From positions 1-35,045 of the forward strand of contig CAYSDY010000008.1 of assembly GCA_964429995.1 (NCBI GenBank): a stretch of 35,045 bases of DNA, written 5' to 3'. Positions within the stretch are counted from its first letter, which is position 1, and each line of letters starts with the position of its first letter. Both the position numbers and the translations under genes were made by a program. The notes beneath the pieces are model-generated. The model saw only the letters and a program-made list of their open reading frames with translations, ran no database searches and was not told where the DNA came from. Source of the DNA: UBA583 sp964429995. Its GTDB lineage: Archaea > Nanobdellota > Nanobdellia > Woesearchaeales > UBA583. Shown here one piece after another: positions 25,064 through 33,477 of this stretch.

Positions 25064-25942
25064 TTATTCTCCATCCTCCCCTACATTTTGATCAGTTTTT
25101 CTAGAAATTTCATGTGCTTTAAAATCATATTCTTTATTTGTCAAATACCTTTTCAAATTTAATGTAAGTTGACTAACTATTGATTCTTTGGCCTTAAAAA
25201 TTTCAGATAATTCTTTCATTTTCTCAGAAATTTCCTTTAAGTCTAATTTTGTTTTTAAAACCTTAGATCTATGTTCTTTATCATCTTCTGATAAAACATC
25301 ATCATTTGATTTACCAGAAAAAAGAGAAAACAGAAACATTAAAGAAAATATAAATAATGCAAGCATACTAAGCTCATTTGTTATAACAAGAACATCAAAA
25401 ATAACATCGGTATTAACACTATCAAATCTTGCAAGGTAAGGAGTGTTAGATCCAGATCTTACAGCTGTCCATGTACCTGTTGAATTATTATAAATTGCAA
25501 CCTGTGGTAATAAAAACATAGTTGCAAGATAAACAAACAGAAAAACCAATGCATATTCCCAATTTTCAACCTTTTCATTTTCACCTCTTTTCCTATTTAG
25601 CAATTTAAATACAGCATAACAGCATACAATAGCTAAAAGCAAGTTGAAAAAAAAACCTAATACTCCGTGAAATATTGCAAGAACATTCTCAACACTCTTA
25701 CCATAAAAAAGACTACTTGTAGAAATAAATGATACAACCCCAGCTATAACAGTTCTTGGTTTTTTTTCAAAAAGAGGATTAGAATTTCCTTTTTTATCAG
25801 ATAAAAATCTAAACAGGTTAAACAATATGGTATACAAAAGAAAAAAAAACGCAAAAAAATATAACCCATAAAGTAAGTTTCCATTACTCATTATTTTAAA
25901 AATACTACCACTTAAAGAGCTTAACATTCCTAAAACACTCAT
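25064..25942 (-). CDS. Polytopic membrane protein with charged C-terminal tail, 292 aa
   Basis: About five membrane helices (near residues 20-40, 62-78, 85-106, 122-142 and 180-205) are followed by a roughly 70-residue charged, coiled-coil-like cytoplasmic tail rich in Lys and Glu. No catalytic motif is seen. The open frame begins at 25957 (MHSII), but the A+T-rich box at 25962-25971 is only 9 nt from that codon and 24.5 nt from the ATG at 25942, so the latter is taken. It forms a two-gene operon with the helical protein at 24219-25061. The general look is common among DPANN membrane proteins of unknown function. Confidence 0.75.
   Translation of the reverse strand: MSVLGMLSSLSGSIFKIMSNGNLLYGLYFFAFFFLLYTILFNLFRFLSDKKGNSNPLFEKKPRTVIAGVVSFISTSSLFYGKSVENVLAIFHGVLGFFFNLLLAIVCCYAVFKLLNRKRGENEKVENWEYALVFLFVYLATMFLLPQVAIYNNSTGTWTAVRSGSNTPYLARFDSVNTDVIFDVLVITNELSMLALFIFSLMFLFSLFSGKSNDDVLSEDDKEHRSKVLKTKLDLKEISEKMKELSEIFKAKESIVSQLTLNLKRYLTNKEYDFKAHEISRKTDQNVGEDGE
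25069..25072 (-). promoter_or_regulatory. Shine-Dalgarno site of the 25061 gene
   Basis: GGAG on the minus strand, 7 nt before the ATG at 25061, with another GGGAGG 13 nt before it. It lies in the end of the upstream coding region and is the clearest ribosome-binding site noticed, at an operon-internal gene where a leaderless start is impossible. Confidence 0.55.
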
Positions 25943-25961
25943 AATTATACTATGCATAATA

Positions 25962-25971
25962 TTTAATTAAA
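25962..25971 (-). promoter_or_regulatory. TATA-like element of the 25942-24219 operon
   Basis: TTTAATTAAA centred 24.5 nt upstream of the ATG at 25942; it favours this start over 25957. Confidence 0.4.
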
Positions 25972-26069
25972 AATATTGTTAATCACTTTAAAGATACTAA
26001 TAAGTTTTTAACATCTAAATTTTAACAAAAACAACAAAACTATTTTCACAAGAATAATTACTAAAAATA

Positions 26070-26144
26070 CGAGTTGTACGGGATTCGAACCCGCGGCCCC
26101 CGGATTAAGAGTCCGATGCTCTAACCAGGCTGAGCTAACAACTC
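26070..26144 (-). tRNA. tRNA-Lys (anticodon CTT)
   Basis: A complete cloverleaf is readable on the minus strand. The acceptor stem is GAGTTGT / ACAACTC (7 bp). The D arm is GCTC...GAGC. The anticodon stem TCGGA/TCCGG encloses the loop CTCTTAA, giving anticodon CTT. The variable loop is 5 nt and the T stem GCGGG/CCCGT closes the loop TTCGAAT. The discriminator is G and CCA is not encoded. There is no intron. It decodes AAG lysine codons. A TATA-like TTTAAA sits about 30 nt upstream. Confidence 0.96.
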
Positions 26145-26168
26145 ATAAGATATGATAATTACTTGGCA

Positions 26169-26178
26169 TTTTTAAATT
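26169..26178 (-). promoter_or_regulatory. TATA-like element of tRNA-Lys
   Basis: A+T-rich box with core TTTAAA, about 30 nt upstream of the tRNA 5' end at 26144. Confidence 0.4.
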
Positions 26179-26281
26179 TTAGCAAAAACCTTTTTATAAA
26201 CAAGCATATAATTCAATTAAACAAACAGCAATCTAAAAACATCTAAATCTTAAATTACACAATAATAAGTTCACACTAAAA

Positions 26282-26289
26282 TTTATAAA
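26282..26289 (+). promoter_or_regulatory. TATA box of the CaCA exchanger gene
   Basis: TTTATAAA centred 26.5 nt before the ATG at 26312. Confidence 0.65.
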
Positions 26290-26311
26290 GCATGATAAAT
26301 ATAATATCCTG

Positions 26312-27268
26312 ATGAATACAATTATACTCTATTACACAGGAATATTAGCACTAAGTTTTTATATGCTTATCAAGTCTTCAGAACATCTTGTATCAAGTTC
26401 TGCAAATATAGGTAAAAGATTTGGTTTAAACGATTTTATAATAGGATTAACAATAATTGCAGTAGGAACATCTCTTCCAGAATTCTTTACAGCAATTATA
26501 AGTATATTCTCTTCTTCAGATCCTGCATCATTTATAATGGGAACAGTGATCGGAAGCAATATTTCAAATATTCTATTTATATTTGGAATATTGGTAATAT
26601 TTTCTAAAAAATTCAACAGCAAAACATCTTTGTTTGATAAAACAATACTTGCAATATCAAGTTTAGCTGTAATTTTTGTAATATTATTTAAACAATTAAA
26701 TATGCTAATTGGTATTGTTTTTATCCTTTCTTATGCTTTATATTTAACATATAAAATCAGAAATGAGAATAAAGAAGAAATTGAACAAGAAGCAAAAGAA
26801 ACTGAAGAATCAAAATTATCTAAATTACCAACTTTTGTTCTTTTTTTAATATTAGCAGTAAGTCTTTTAATATTAAATTTAGGAGCAAAAGGCGTTATAG
26901 TATCAATTGAAAACATAGGTAATTTATTGAAAATACCAACAATTTATCTAACGCTATCAACTGTTGCTTTTGCAACATCATTACCTGAAGCAATGGTAAC
27001 ATATACATGTGCAAAATCAAAAAATTTTGATATTGCAATAGGTAATATATTAGGTAGCAATATATCAAACGTCTTTTTTATATTAGGAGTAAGTGGAATA
27101 CTCAAAAATATATCTTTAAACATTACAGATTATGTATCAAGTATAATTTTCCTTGCAATTGCAACAACACTTTTTATAATACTAATTTCTAAAAAAAAAG
27201 TAAGCAGTCTTTGGGGAATTATTTCAGTAGTTCTTTATATGACATATATAGGAATTATATTTTTTTAA
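26312..27268 (+). CDS. CaCA-family Na+/Ca2+ (cation/proton) exchanger, YrbG-like
   Basis: 318-aa antiporter with about ten helices and the two inverted alpha repeats of the family. Alpha-1 is GLTIIAVGTSLPEFFTAI followed by GTVIGSNISNILFIFG. Alpha-2 is STVAFATSLPEAMVTY followed by AIGNILGSNISNVFFILG. The acidic residues in both SLPE motifs and the GSN asparagines form the ion site in known structures. A short acidic cytoplasmic loop (KEEIEQEAKETEE, about 150-165) separates the halves. Its stop codon overlaps that of the convergent nrdG gene within TTAA at 27265-27268. Confidence 0.93.
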   Translation: MNTIILYYTGILALSFYMLIKSSEHLVSSSANIGKRFGLNDFIIGLTIIAVGTSLPEFFTAIISIFSSSDPASFIMGTVIGSNISNILFIFGILVIFSKKFNSKTSLFDKTILAISSLAVIFVILFKQLNMLIGIVFILSYALYLTYKIRNENKEEIEQEAKETEESKLSKLPTFVLFLILAVSLLILNLGAKGVIVSIENIGNLLKIPTIYLTLSTVAFATSLPEAMVTYTCAKSKNFDIAIGNILGSNISNVFFILGVSGILKNISLNITDYVSSIIFLAIATTLFIILISKKKVSSLWGIISVVLYMTYIGIIFF

Positions 27269-27990
27269 AAATTTCTAAGCTCAAATTTTAAAAATTTTTT
27301 TTTAAGAAGATCTTTAATTTCCATAATCATAAGACTAGATTGATCATAACCTAAACTATCCTTGTCAAGTACATTTTTAGAATCAACATATTTTTGTATA
27401 GAATAGTTATCAACCCCTGCTCCTTTCAGTTCATCAACCATAATGAGCAAATCATCTTTTGTTAAAAGTGATGAATGAACAGTAGTCCTTATATCATATT
27501 CAATACCACTTTTAGCTACTAATTCTATGGTTTTTAGTATATTTTGATATATGTTTTCATTTCCAACAACTACAACATCTTTATATTTTGATATTGGAGC
27601 CTTGTAATCAATTGCAATAAAATCAATCAGTTTCTCTAAAATAATATCTTTAACTAACGAAAAATTTGTCCCATTAGTATCTAATTTTACCCTAAATCCG
27701 TAGCTTTTTATAAATCTTAACCATTCAATCAATCCTTGTCCATGCATAGTAGGCTCACCCCCACAAATAACAATAGTATCCAAAAGACCCACTCTAGATT
27801 TTAAAAAATCCACAACTTCCAAATTTAAAAGTAATGGATATTCAGGTAAAAGAAAATACGAATTATGACAATATCTGCATCTAAAATTACACCCTTTTGT
27901 AAATAAAATACCAGACAATCTACCTGGATCATCTATTGTTGTAAATTTTTGTATACCAGAAAAAATGTTATGTTTAGGAATTTGTATCAT
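27265..27990 (-). CDS. nrdG: Anaerobic ribonucleotide reductase activating protein (radical SAM)
   Basis: 241-aa radical-SAM activase that installs the glycyl radical on NrdD. The [4Fe-4S]-binding motif CNFRCRYC gives C34, C38 and C41. GGEPTM (about residue 78) and the FIAIDYKAP strand match the family. Length is typical of the NrdG/COG1180 group that includes an N-terminal segment (TTIDDPGRLSGILFTKGC). It starts 2 nt after the nrdD stop, so the two are one operon. Its 3' end overlaps the convergent CaCA exchanger gene by 4 nt. Confidence 0.93.
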   Translation of the reverse strand: MIQIPKHNIFSGIQKFTTIDDPGRLSGILFTKGCNFRCRYCHNSYFLLPEYPLLLNLEVVDFLKSRVGLLDTIVICGGEPTMHGQGLIEWLRFIKSYGFRVKLDTNGTNFSLVKDIILEKLIDFIAIDYKAPISKYKDVVVVGNENIYQNILKTIELVAKSGIEYDIRTTVHSSLLTKDDLLIMVDELKGAGVDNYSIQKYVDSKNVLDKDSLGYDQSSLMIMEIKDLLKKKFLKFELRNF

Positions 27991-27992
27991 TC

Positions 27993-30194
27993 TTAATGAG
28001 TTTTTATTATTTCACTTAATTGCAAATTCTTTGTTTTACTTTCCCTAAAGCTCAATCTTTCCTTATATTCTCCCTTTTTTCCAACATTAAACTGAGAAAC
28101 TGGCCTAAAATATCCCATAACTCTAGTCCAAACCTCACATTCTGTTTCAACACCACTATCAGCACATTTAGGACATAACTGATGTTCACCACTTATATAA
28201 CCATGTTCAGGACATATTGAAAATGTAGGAGTTATTGTTATATATGGCAATCTATAATTAAATATCACCCTTTTAACAAAGTTTTTACATGCTAAAGCAT
28301 TTGAAAAGCTCTCTCCCATGTAAAAATGTAATACAGTTCCTCCTGTATATTTTCTTTGAAGTTCATCCTGAAGCTCTAAAGCCTCAAAAGGATCATCAGT
28401 AAATCCAACAGGAATCTGAGATGAATTTGTATAGTAGAAATTTTCTCCAGCCCCTGCCTGTAAGATGTCTGGAAATCTTTTTCTATCTTCTCTAGCTAAT
28501 TTATAACATGTTCCTTCAGCTGGTGTTGCCTCAAGATTGTAAAGATTTCCAGTTTCCTGCTGAAAACTTTTAATTTTTTCACGCATAAAGTTAAGAACAT
28601 CTTTTGCCAATTGCTGTCCATATGTTGTTGTCATATTATGTTCATCGTTAGTAAAATTTCTTATAAGTTCATTCATTCCATTAACACCAATTGTTGAAAA
28701 ATGATTTTTTAATGTTCCAAGATATCTTTTTGTAAAAGGATAAAGACCAACTTTCATATATTTGTTTAGAACTTTCCTTTTCATTTCCAATGAATCTTTT
28801 GCAAGAATCATAAGTTTTTCCAAAGCAGAATACAATCCTAATTTATTTCCCTTGTTAAGATAACCAAGTCTTGCAGCATTTATAGTAACAACTCCAACAC
28901 TACCTGTCATCTCTGCAGATCCAAACAATCCACCTCCTCTTTTAAGAAGTTCTGTTAAATCTAACTGTAATCTACAACACATACTTCTTACAGCACCAGG
29001 CTTATAAGCATGTTCATCTTCTATAAGATTTCCATCCTTGTCCCTAATGTACTGAGATCCTACAAAATTTTGAAAATATGGAATACCATATTTAGCAGTT
29101 GCAAGAAATAATAAATCAACATTTTCTCCCTCCCATTCAAAATCTTCAGTGATATTATATGTTGGAATAGGAAATGTAAAAATCCTTCCTTTTGAATCTC
29201 CTTCAATCATAACCTCTAAAAATGCTTTATTTATCATATCCATCTCATTTTGAAAATTGCTGTATGTAAGATGTGGTTCATTTTTAAGTAAAGGTTCAGA
29301 ATCACACATAGGCACTTGATTTTTCAAATCATCAGGAACTTTCCAATCAAGAGTCAAATTAGAAAATGGCGTCTGAGCTCCCCATCTACTTGGAATATTC
29401 ATGTTAAAGATAAATTTTTGCATAGATTGTTTAACCTCATTATAAGATAATTTATCCTTGTAAACATAAGGTGCAAGATATGTATCAAAACTAGAAAAAG
29501 CCTGAGCACCAGCCCATTCATTCTGCAAAGTACCAAGAAAATTAACCATCTGACCTAAAGCAGAATCAAAATGTTTTGGAGGAGCACACTCTATTTTGTT
29601 TGGGACTCCATTAAGTCCTTCATTTAAAAGTTGTCTTAAAGACCATCCAGCACAATACCCAGAAAACATATCCAAATCATGAATATAGAAATCCCCATTA
29701 AGATGTGCATTACCTATTTCAGGAGAATAAACACATTTTAACCAATAATTCGCAGTCATCTTACCTGAAACATTAAGAATCATACCTCCTAAAGAATAAC
29801 CTTGATTAGCATTAGCATTAATTCTCCAATCCTGAAGATTAACATAGTCAGAAATAGAGTCTATTGCATCAACATAAGCCTTTTTAGAACTTCTAAGCAT
29901 TCTATGCTGTTCTCTATATCTTATATAATTTCTGGCAACATTAAAATAATTCTTATTTAGTAATACCTGCTCAATAACATCCTGAACCGCCTCAATTTCT
30001 GGATATTTGTCTTCAAATATCACTCTATCGACAATTTCATTAGTAATCTCATCAAATTTTTCTTCATCAACATCATAGCCAGAAGCAATAAAAGCCTTTT
30101 GAATCGCAGATCTTATTTTTTCAGGATTAAAATTCTCCTGTGAACCATCTCTCTTAACTATTTTAATGTTGTTAAGTTTGTTATTAAGAGTCAT
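27993..30194 (-). CDS. nrdD: Anaerobic ribonucleoside-triphosphate reductase
   Basis: 733-aa oxygen-sensitive class III enzyme that reduces NTPs to dNTPs. An N-terminal ATP-cone (about residues 10-100, IKIVKRDGSQENFNPEKI) provides allosteric control by ATP/dATP. The catalytic barrel follows. Near the C-terminus a zinc site is formed by CPEHGY (C661) and CPKC (C674, C677) with C686 close by, and the glycyl radical residue is G694 in RVMGY. Length is typical. It implies that the organism makes dNTPs without oxygen. It is first gene of an operon with nrdG. A TATA box lies 24.5 nt upstream of the ATG, and a NrdR-box-like palindrome is about 115 nt upstream. Confidence 0.95.
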   Translation of the reverse strand: MTLNNKLNNIKIVKRDGSQENFNPEKIRSAIQKAFIASGYDVDEEKFDEITNEIVDRVIFEDKYPEIEAVQDVIEQVLLNKNYFNVARNYIRYREQHRMLRSSKKAYVDAIDSISDYVNLQDWRINANANQGYSLGGMILNVSGKMTANYWLKCVYSPEIGNAHLNGDFYIHDLDMFSGYCAGWSLRQLLNEGLNGVPNKIECAPPKHFDSALGQMVNFLGTLQNEWAGAQAFSSFDTYLAPYVYKDKLSYNEVKQSMQKFIFNMNIPSRWGAQTPFSNLTLDWKVPDDLKNQVPMCDSEPLLKNEPHLTYSNFQNEMDMINKAFLEVMIEGDSKGRIFTFPIPTYNITEDFEWEGENVDLLFLATAKYGIPYFQNFVGSQYIRDKDGNLIEDEHAYKPGAVRSMCCRLQLDLTELLKRGGGLFGSAEMTGSVGVVTINAARLGYLNKGNKLGLYSALEKLMILAKDSLEMKRKVLNKYMKVGLYPFTKRYLGTLKNHFSTIGVNGMNELIRNFTNDEHNMTTTYGQQLAKDVLNFMREKIKSFQQETGNLYNLEATPAEGTCYKLAREDRKRFPDILQAGAGENFYYTNSSQIPVGFTDDPFEALELQDELQRKYTGGTVLHFYMGESFSNALACKNFVKRVIFNYRLPYITITPTFSICPEHGYISGEHQLCPKCADSGVETECEVWTRVMGYFRPVSQFNVGKKGEYKERLSFRESKTKNLQLSEIIKTH

Positions 30195-30214
30195 ACAAAG
30201 TATATTTTTATTTT

Positions 30215-30222
30215 TTATATAA
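30215..30222 (-). promoter_or_regulatory. TATA box of nrdDG
   Basis: TTATATAA centred 24.5 nt upstream of the nrdD ATG at 30194. Confidence 0.6.
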
Positions 30223-30308
30223 ACATTTTTTAGGACTAATCAATACAACAAACCTGATTACATTATTTAAGAAAAAATCAATATGTTGTGTTAATTTAAA
30301 AAAACAAC

Positions 30309-30324
30309 ATACTATATATAGTAT
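30309..30324. promoter_or_regulatory. NrdR-box-like palindrome
   Basis: Perfect 16-bp palindrome ATACTATATATAGTAT. Its inner ten bases, CTATATATAG, fit the published bacterial NrdR-box core CwAtATaTwG as I recall it. It is about 115 nt upstream of nrdD and 90 nt from its TATA box, and only one copy is seen where NrdR boxes usually come in pairs. It could instead be an alternative TATA element or a chance A+T palindrome. Confidence 0.35.
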
Positions 30325-30464
30325 ATAGAGAAATAAAATAAACAATAAAATTATAATAATATAAATAATTTATGTTATCTTTATAAACATTACTAATTAA
30401 TAATTAAAAATTAAAAAATATCCAAACTAAAAAAAACTACTTTAAAATAGTTACAATAAAAAAG

Positions 30465-30472
30465 TTTAAATA
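30465..30472 (+). promoter_or_regulatory. TATA-like element of the 30497 gene
   Basis: TTTAAATA centred 28.5 nt before the ATG at 30497. Confidence 0.5.
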
Positions 30473-30496
30473 TTAGTAACGCACAATAGCATTATC

Positions 30497-31384
30497 ATGA
30501 ATAATTTGGAAAACATCATAGACAACGAATATGTAAGATTTAGTGCAACAAAAACAGAAATAGCAGATTTTATAAGAAAAAATCATAAAAACATGACCTA
30601 TTCTTCATTTTTTGACAGGTCAAACATAGTTTTCTTTTGTTACAATCAAGATGAAATTGAAGAACAAAAAATGACAAAAGAAATTCCTTTAATAATAGAA
30701 CAGGCACAAATCACACATTTAGCATGTGATATGATACCAACATCAATGCAATCCGAAATAAATGATTTTTACAAAGAATTAATAGACACAAAAAAATTAA
30801 CACAAAATATTCAACAATTAGAATATTCAACACAAAAAACAGCAGGTTTGATCAAAATAATTATAAAATGTAAAAAAGAAGGAATAAAATTTTTGGCTAT
30901 TAAAAACAAAGATGGCTTTAAAAAAATATATAGTCAGCTGGAAAGATTCAATCAAGAAAATAAGAGTTCTGCACAAAAAATAATAAATTGGATAGACCCA
31001 CAAATAAAAACAAAAACTTTTTTTGAAAAATTATTCTCTAAAAATACAGATTTGATTTCAGAAACAAGCTATAAATCAAAAAAATATAAAATTGCAATAT
31101 GTTCACAGTCAATAACTGCAGGATACTATCCTACAAATAATAGATTAAACAATCACTTAAATTCTGCAGGATACAATTCAATAGTTGTTAAGTTATGTTG
31201 CCAAAATAACCAGAAAACAAAGAATTTCAACAAAATGTTTAACTCTGATCTTTTAATAAGCTTTAGCGATAGGTTAAAATTGGCATCAGAAAGTCAAGAT
31301 TTAGAGTTTGAGAAATTCACTCTCCCAATATATACAGGAATAGGTTCAACAAGAGATGCTGACTATTATATACACCTACCATAA
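30497..31384 (+). CDS. Uncharacterised protein, 295 aa
   Basis: Family not recognised. It appears soluble, with a lysine-rich, helical N-terminal half and a C-terminal alpha/beta part beginning near residue 197 (KKYKIAICSQSITAGYYP). A GIGSTRDADYYIHLP ending looks like part of a folded core. There is no signal peptide. It is divergent from the nrdDG operon and followed 149 nt later by the SBDS gene, which has its own promoter. Codon use matches the neighbours, so it is likely a real but lineage-restricted gene. Confidence 0.7.
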   Translation: MNNLENIIDNEYVRFSATKTEIADFIRKNHKNMTYSSFFDRSNIVFFCYNQDEIEEQKMTKEIPLIIEQAQITHLACDMIPTSMQSEINDFYKELIDTKKLTQNIQQLEYSTQKTAGLIKIIIKCKKEGIKFLAIKNKDGFKKIYSQLERFNQENKSSAQKIINWIDPQIKTKTFFEKLFSKNTDLISETSYKSKKYKIAICSQSITAGYYPTNNRLNNHLNSAGYNSIVVKLCCQNNQKTKNFNKMFNSDLLISFSDRLKLASESQDLEFEKFTLPIYTGIGSTRDADYYIHLP

Positions 31385-31505
31385 ATAAAATACTTCTTTT
31401 CAATTATTTTTAAACAAACAACTACCAAAACTTATTAATATTTCAGTAAAATGCAATAATATTTATATTCACATTGTTTAAAAAATACAGATAGATTTAT
31501 TAAAC

Positions 31506-31513
31506 CTATAAAA
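31506..31513 (+). promoter_or_regulatory. TATA-like element of the SBDS gene
   Basis: CTATAAAA centred 24.5 nt before the ATG at 31534. Confidence 0.5.
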
Positions 31514-31533
31514 CTAAAATATGATGAAGTAAA

Positions 31534-32229
31534 ATGGCAAATATAGAAAAAGCATTTGAAATAAGGCTTAAAAAAGATAAAGAAATTTTTGAAATGCTCA
31601 TTGATTTTGAAAAACTCAATGAATTTAGAAAAAACCCAAAAATAGAAAACATATACGATGTAATATGTGAAGAAAAAATATTTAAAGATCAAAAAAAGGG
31701 AGAATTAGCAAATGATGTAAGTTTAAATAAGATATTCAAAAACATGAACAAAGAACAAATAATGTACGAAATATTAATAAAAGGAGAATGTCAAATACCA
31801 ACATCATATTTAAATAATCTAAGGGAAAGCAAAAAAACTCAAATAATTAATTATATAGCTTCAATTTCAATAAATCCACAAACAAAATCAAAATATACAT
31901 TTAGCATGATAGAAAGAGAAGTAAATAAATTAAAATACAATATAAATCCAAACACAGGAATAGAAATGCAATCAAAAGAAATTTTAGATCAATTAAAAAA
32001 AATAATGCCAATAAAAATAGATTCTGTAAAATTAATACTTGAAATACCTGCAAAATTTACAGGTAATTTTTATTCAAGTTTTAGAAAAAACATAAACTTA
32101 AAATCTGAAAAATATGATAATTCAGGCAAATTAATTCTAGAAATAGAAACAACAAGTTCAAATCTTGACGATATAATAAAAATAGCCAAAAACAAAACAG
32201 AAAATCAGGTAAGTTACTATACTTTGTAA
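31534..32229 (+). CDS. SBDS-family ribosome maturation protein
   Basis: 231-aa archaeal homolog of the Shwachman-Bodian-Diamond protein, which in eukaryotes helps eject eIF6 from the 60S subunit and binds rRNA. The N-terminal FYSH-type domain (about 1-85) has FEMLIDFEKLNEFR and IFKDQKKGELA. The helical middle domain has EILIKGECQIPTSYLNNLRE followed by IINYIASISINPQTKSKYTFSMIEREV (about 83-140). The C-terminal ferredoxin-like domain starts near IMPIKIDSVKLILEIP (about 163-180). Length is normal for archaea, and the family is restricted to archaea and eukaryotes, which helps to place this DNA. It is usually found beside exosome genes; here it stands alone with its own promoter. Confidence 0.92.
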   Translation: MANIEKAFEIRLKKDKEIFEMLIDFEKLNEFRKNPKIENIYDVICEEKIFKDQKKGELANDVSLNKIFKNMNKEQIMYEILIKGECQIPTSYLNNLRESKKTQIINYIASISINPQTKSKYTFSMIEREVNKLKYNINPNTGIEMQSKEILDQLKKIMPIKIDSVKLILEIPAKFTGNFYSSFRKNINLKSEKYDNSGKLILEIETTSSNLDDIIKIAKNKTENQVSYYTL

Positions 32230-32245
32230 CCAGCAAAACTAAATA

Positions 32246-32253
32246 TTTATAAA
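32246..32253 (+). promoter_or_regulatory. TATA box of the 32275 gene
   Basis: TTTATAAA centred 25.5 nt before the ATG at 32275. Confidence 0.65.
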
Positions 32254-32274
32254 CATCAAAAAAATATAAATCAT

Positions 32275-32766
32275 ATGGAAAACATAAAAAGACCAATAGG
32301 CGTATTAATAATTTCCATTATATTTTTTATATCAGCATTTTTGATATCTATACTGGGAATTATGGTTTCTTTTAGACCAGCAACAGTAAATCATTTAATA
32401 CCATTTAGTGATTTAACACAATTTACAAGTGCAAATCTAATATATACTAGTATTGGATTGATATTTGTTGCAATAATTTTTATAATTATTGGTATTTTAT
32501 TACTAAAAAGAAAAAATATTGTAAGATTATTGCTTGCTGTTTTCTTTTCATTTATGATAATAAGCAGTTTTTTTTTGATTTTTGCTGCAAAAGAATATTC
32601 TATGGGAATAATTAGTCTTTTGATCAATTCGCTAATGACTTATTATTTTGGATTTAGAAAAAGAGTAATATTTTATTTTAAACATGATAGAATGGATAAA
32701 ATAAAAACAAACGATATATATGATGATGAAAATTTTTTAAAATACGAAAAGAATGATTTATATTAA
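32275..32766 (+). CDS. Small membrane protein, about four helices
   Basis: 163 aa with predicted helices near residues 8-28, 52-77, 82-104 and 107-125 and a charged C-terminal tail of about 38 residues (KHDRMDKIKTNDIYDDENF). The N-terminal KRPIGVLIISIIFFISAF is a common opening of small archaeal membrane proteins, but I cannot name a function. Transcribed alone, with a TATA box at leaderless spacing; converges on the flavodoxin-like gene. Confidence 0.7.
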   Translation: MENIKRPIGVLIISIIFFISAFLISILGIMVSFRPATVNHLIPFSDLTQFTSANLIYTSIGLIFVAIIFIIIGILLLKRKNIVRLLLAVFFSFMIISSFFLIFAAKEYSMGIISLLINSLMTYYFGFRKRVIFYFKHDRMDKIKTNDIYDDENFLKYEKNDLY

Positions 32767-32789
32767 TGATTAAAACAAATTTTACAATT

Positions 32790-33266
32790 TTATTTTTTTT
32801 GATTTATTTTATCAATAAACTTATCAACATCACTAAATCCTTTTTTTAAAATATCATGTTCTGTCTTCATTATTTTTTTTATAATAAATCTTTCAATAAA
32901 ATTAAGTTTTAAAAGAGCAATCTCTCCTTTGAACATTCCATTTGCAACAGATTTATTTCTTAATGTTTCAGGATAATTCTCTTCAAATCTTTTTTCTAAG
33001 TTTTGCTCATCCATTCCAACAATAAAAAAGGCAATTTTTTTAAAAGCAAAAAAATTATGCATATTCTCAAGAAGTTTTTTTATTTTAGAATTTATACCAC
33101 CAGCATGCAAACTAGATCCTATTATGAAAAAATCATATTTCATTAAATCATCCGGCTTTACTGATTTAATATCTAAACAATCACACTCAGCAATATTTTT
33201 TGCAATATAATTACTAATCTTTTTCGTACAACCACATTTTGAATAATATATTATCAATGTTTTCAT
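32790..33266 (-). CDS. Flavodoxin-like protein (Flavodoxin_5/HemG-like)
   Basis: 158-aa flavodoxin-fold protein expected to bind FMN. The first strand and phosphate loop read IIYYSKCGCTKKIS (residues 4-17). The second binding loop is GSSLHAG (about 51-57), and FFIVGMD follows the third strand. The GSSxHAG and FKGEIALLKLNFIERFIIKK segments resemble the Flavodoxin_5 family that includes protoporphyrinogen oxidase HemG. No haem genes are nearby, so an electron-transfer or redox role is the safer call. A TATA element lies 24.5 nt upstream of the ATG. Confidence 0.8.
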   Translation of the reverse strand: MKTLIIYYSKCGCTKKISNYIAKNIAECDCLDIKSVKPDDLMKYDFFIIGSSLHAGGINSKIKKLLENMHNFFAFKKIAFFIVGMDEQNLEKRFEENYPETLRNKSVANGMFKGEIALLKLNFIERFIIKKIMKTEHDILKKGFSDVDKFIDKINQKK

Positions 33267-33286
33267 AATAATTATATCAGTTTTTT

Positions 33287-33294
33287 ATTTAAAT
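33287..33294 (-). promoter_or_regulatory. TATA-like element of the flavodoxin-like gene
   Basis: ATTTAAAT centred 24.5 nt upstream of the ATG at 33266. Confidence 0.5.
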
Positions 33295-33477
33295 ATTTAA
33301 TTGTTAAAGCAAAAATAATTGAATAATATTAATACAACTATTTTTCATTTTTTACCTCAAAAATTAGCTTTAAGTAACTACAAAATCCAAAAAACTTACA
33401 TAATTGTATCAGTAACATAATTTCATACATTAACAAATCATTTTTTTAAACAATAATTATCTCATATAAAGTTCAAA

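Larger units (their letters stand above)
30195..30496. other. Divergent intergenic region between nrdD and the 30497 gene
   Basis: 302 bases without a gene. It holds the nrdD TATA box (30215-30222), short repeats TAATCA/TGATTA (30237-30242, 30255-30260), an 8-bp inverted repeat TATGTTGT/ACAACATA (30282-30289, 30304-30311), the 16-bp palindrome at 30309-30324, and the TATA element of the 30497 gene. The rest is A+T-rich with nothing else recognisable. Confidence 0.5.

Noticed and set aside
33267..33477. Possible DGR template repeat or accessory gene downstream of the variable region
   Set aside because: Read on both strands: no near-copy of the variable region and no coding frame of useful length.
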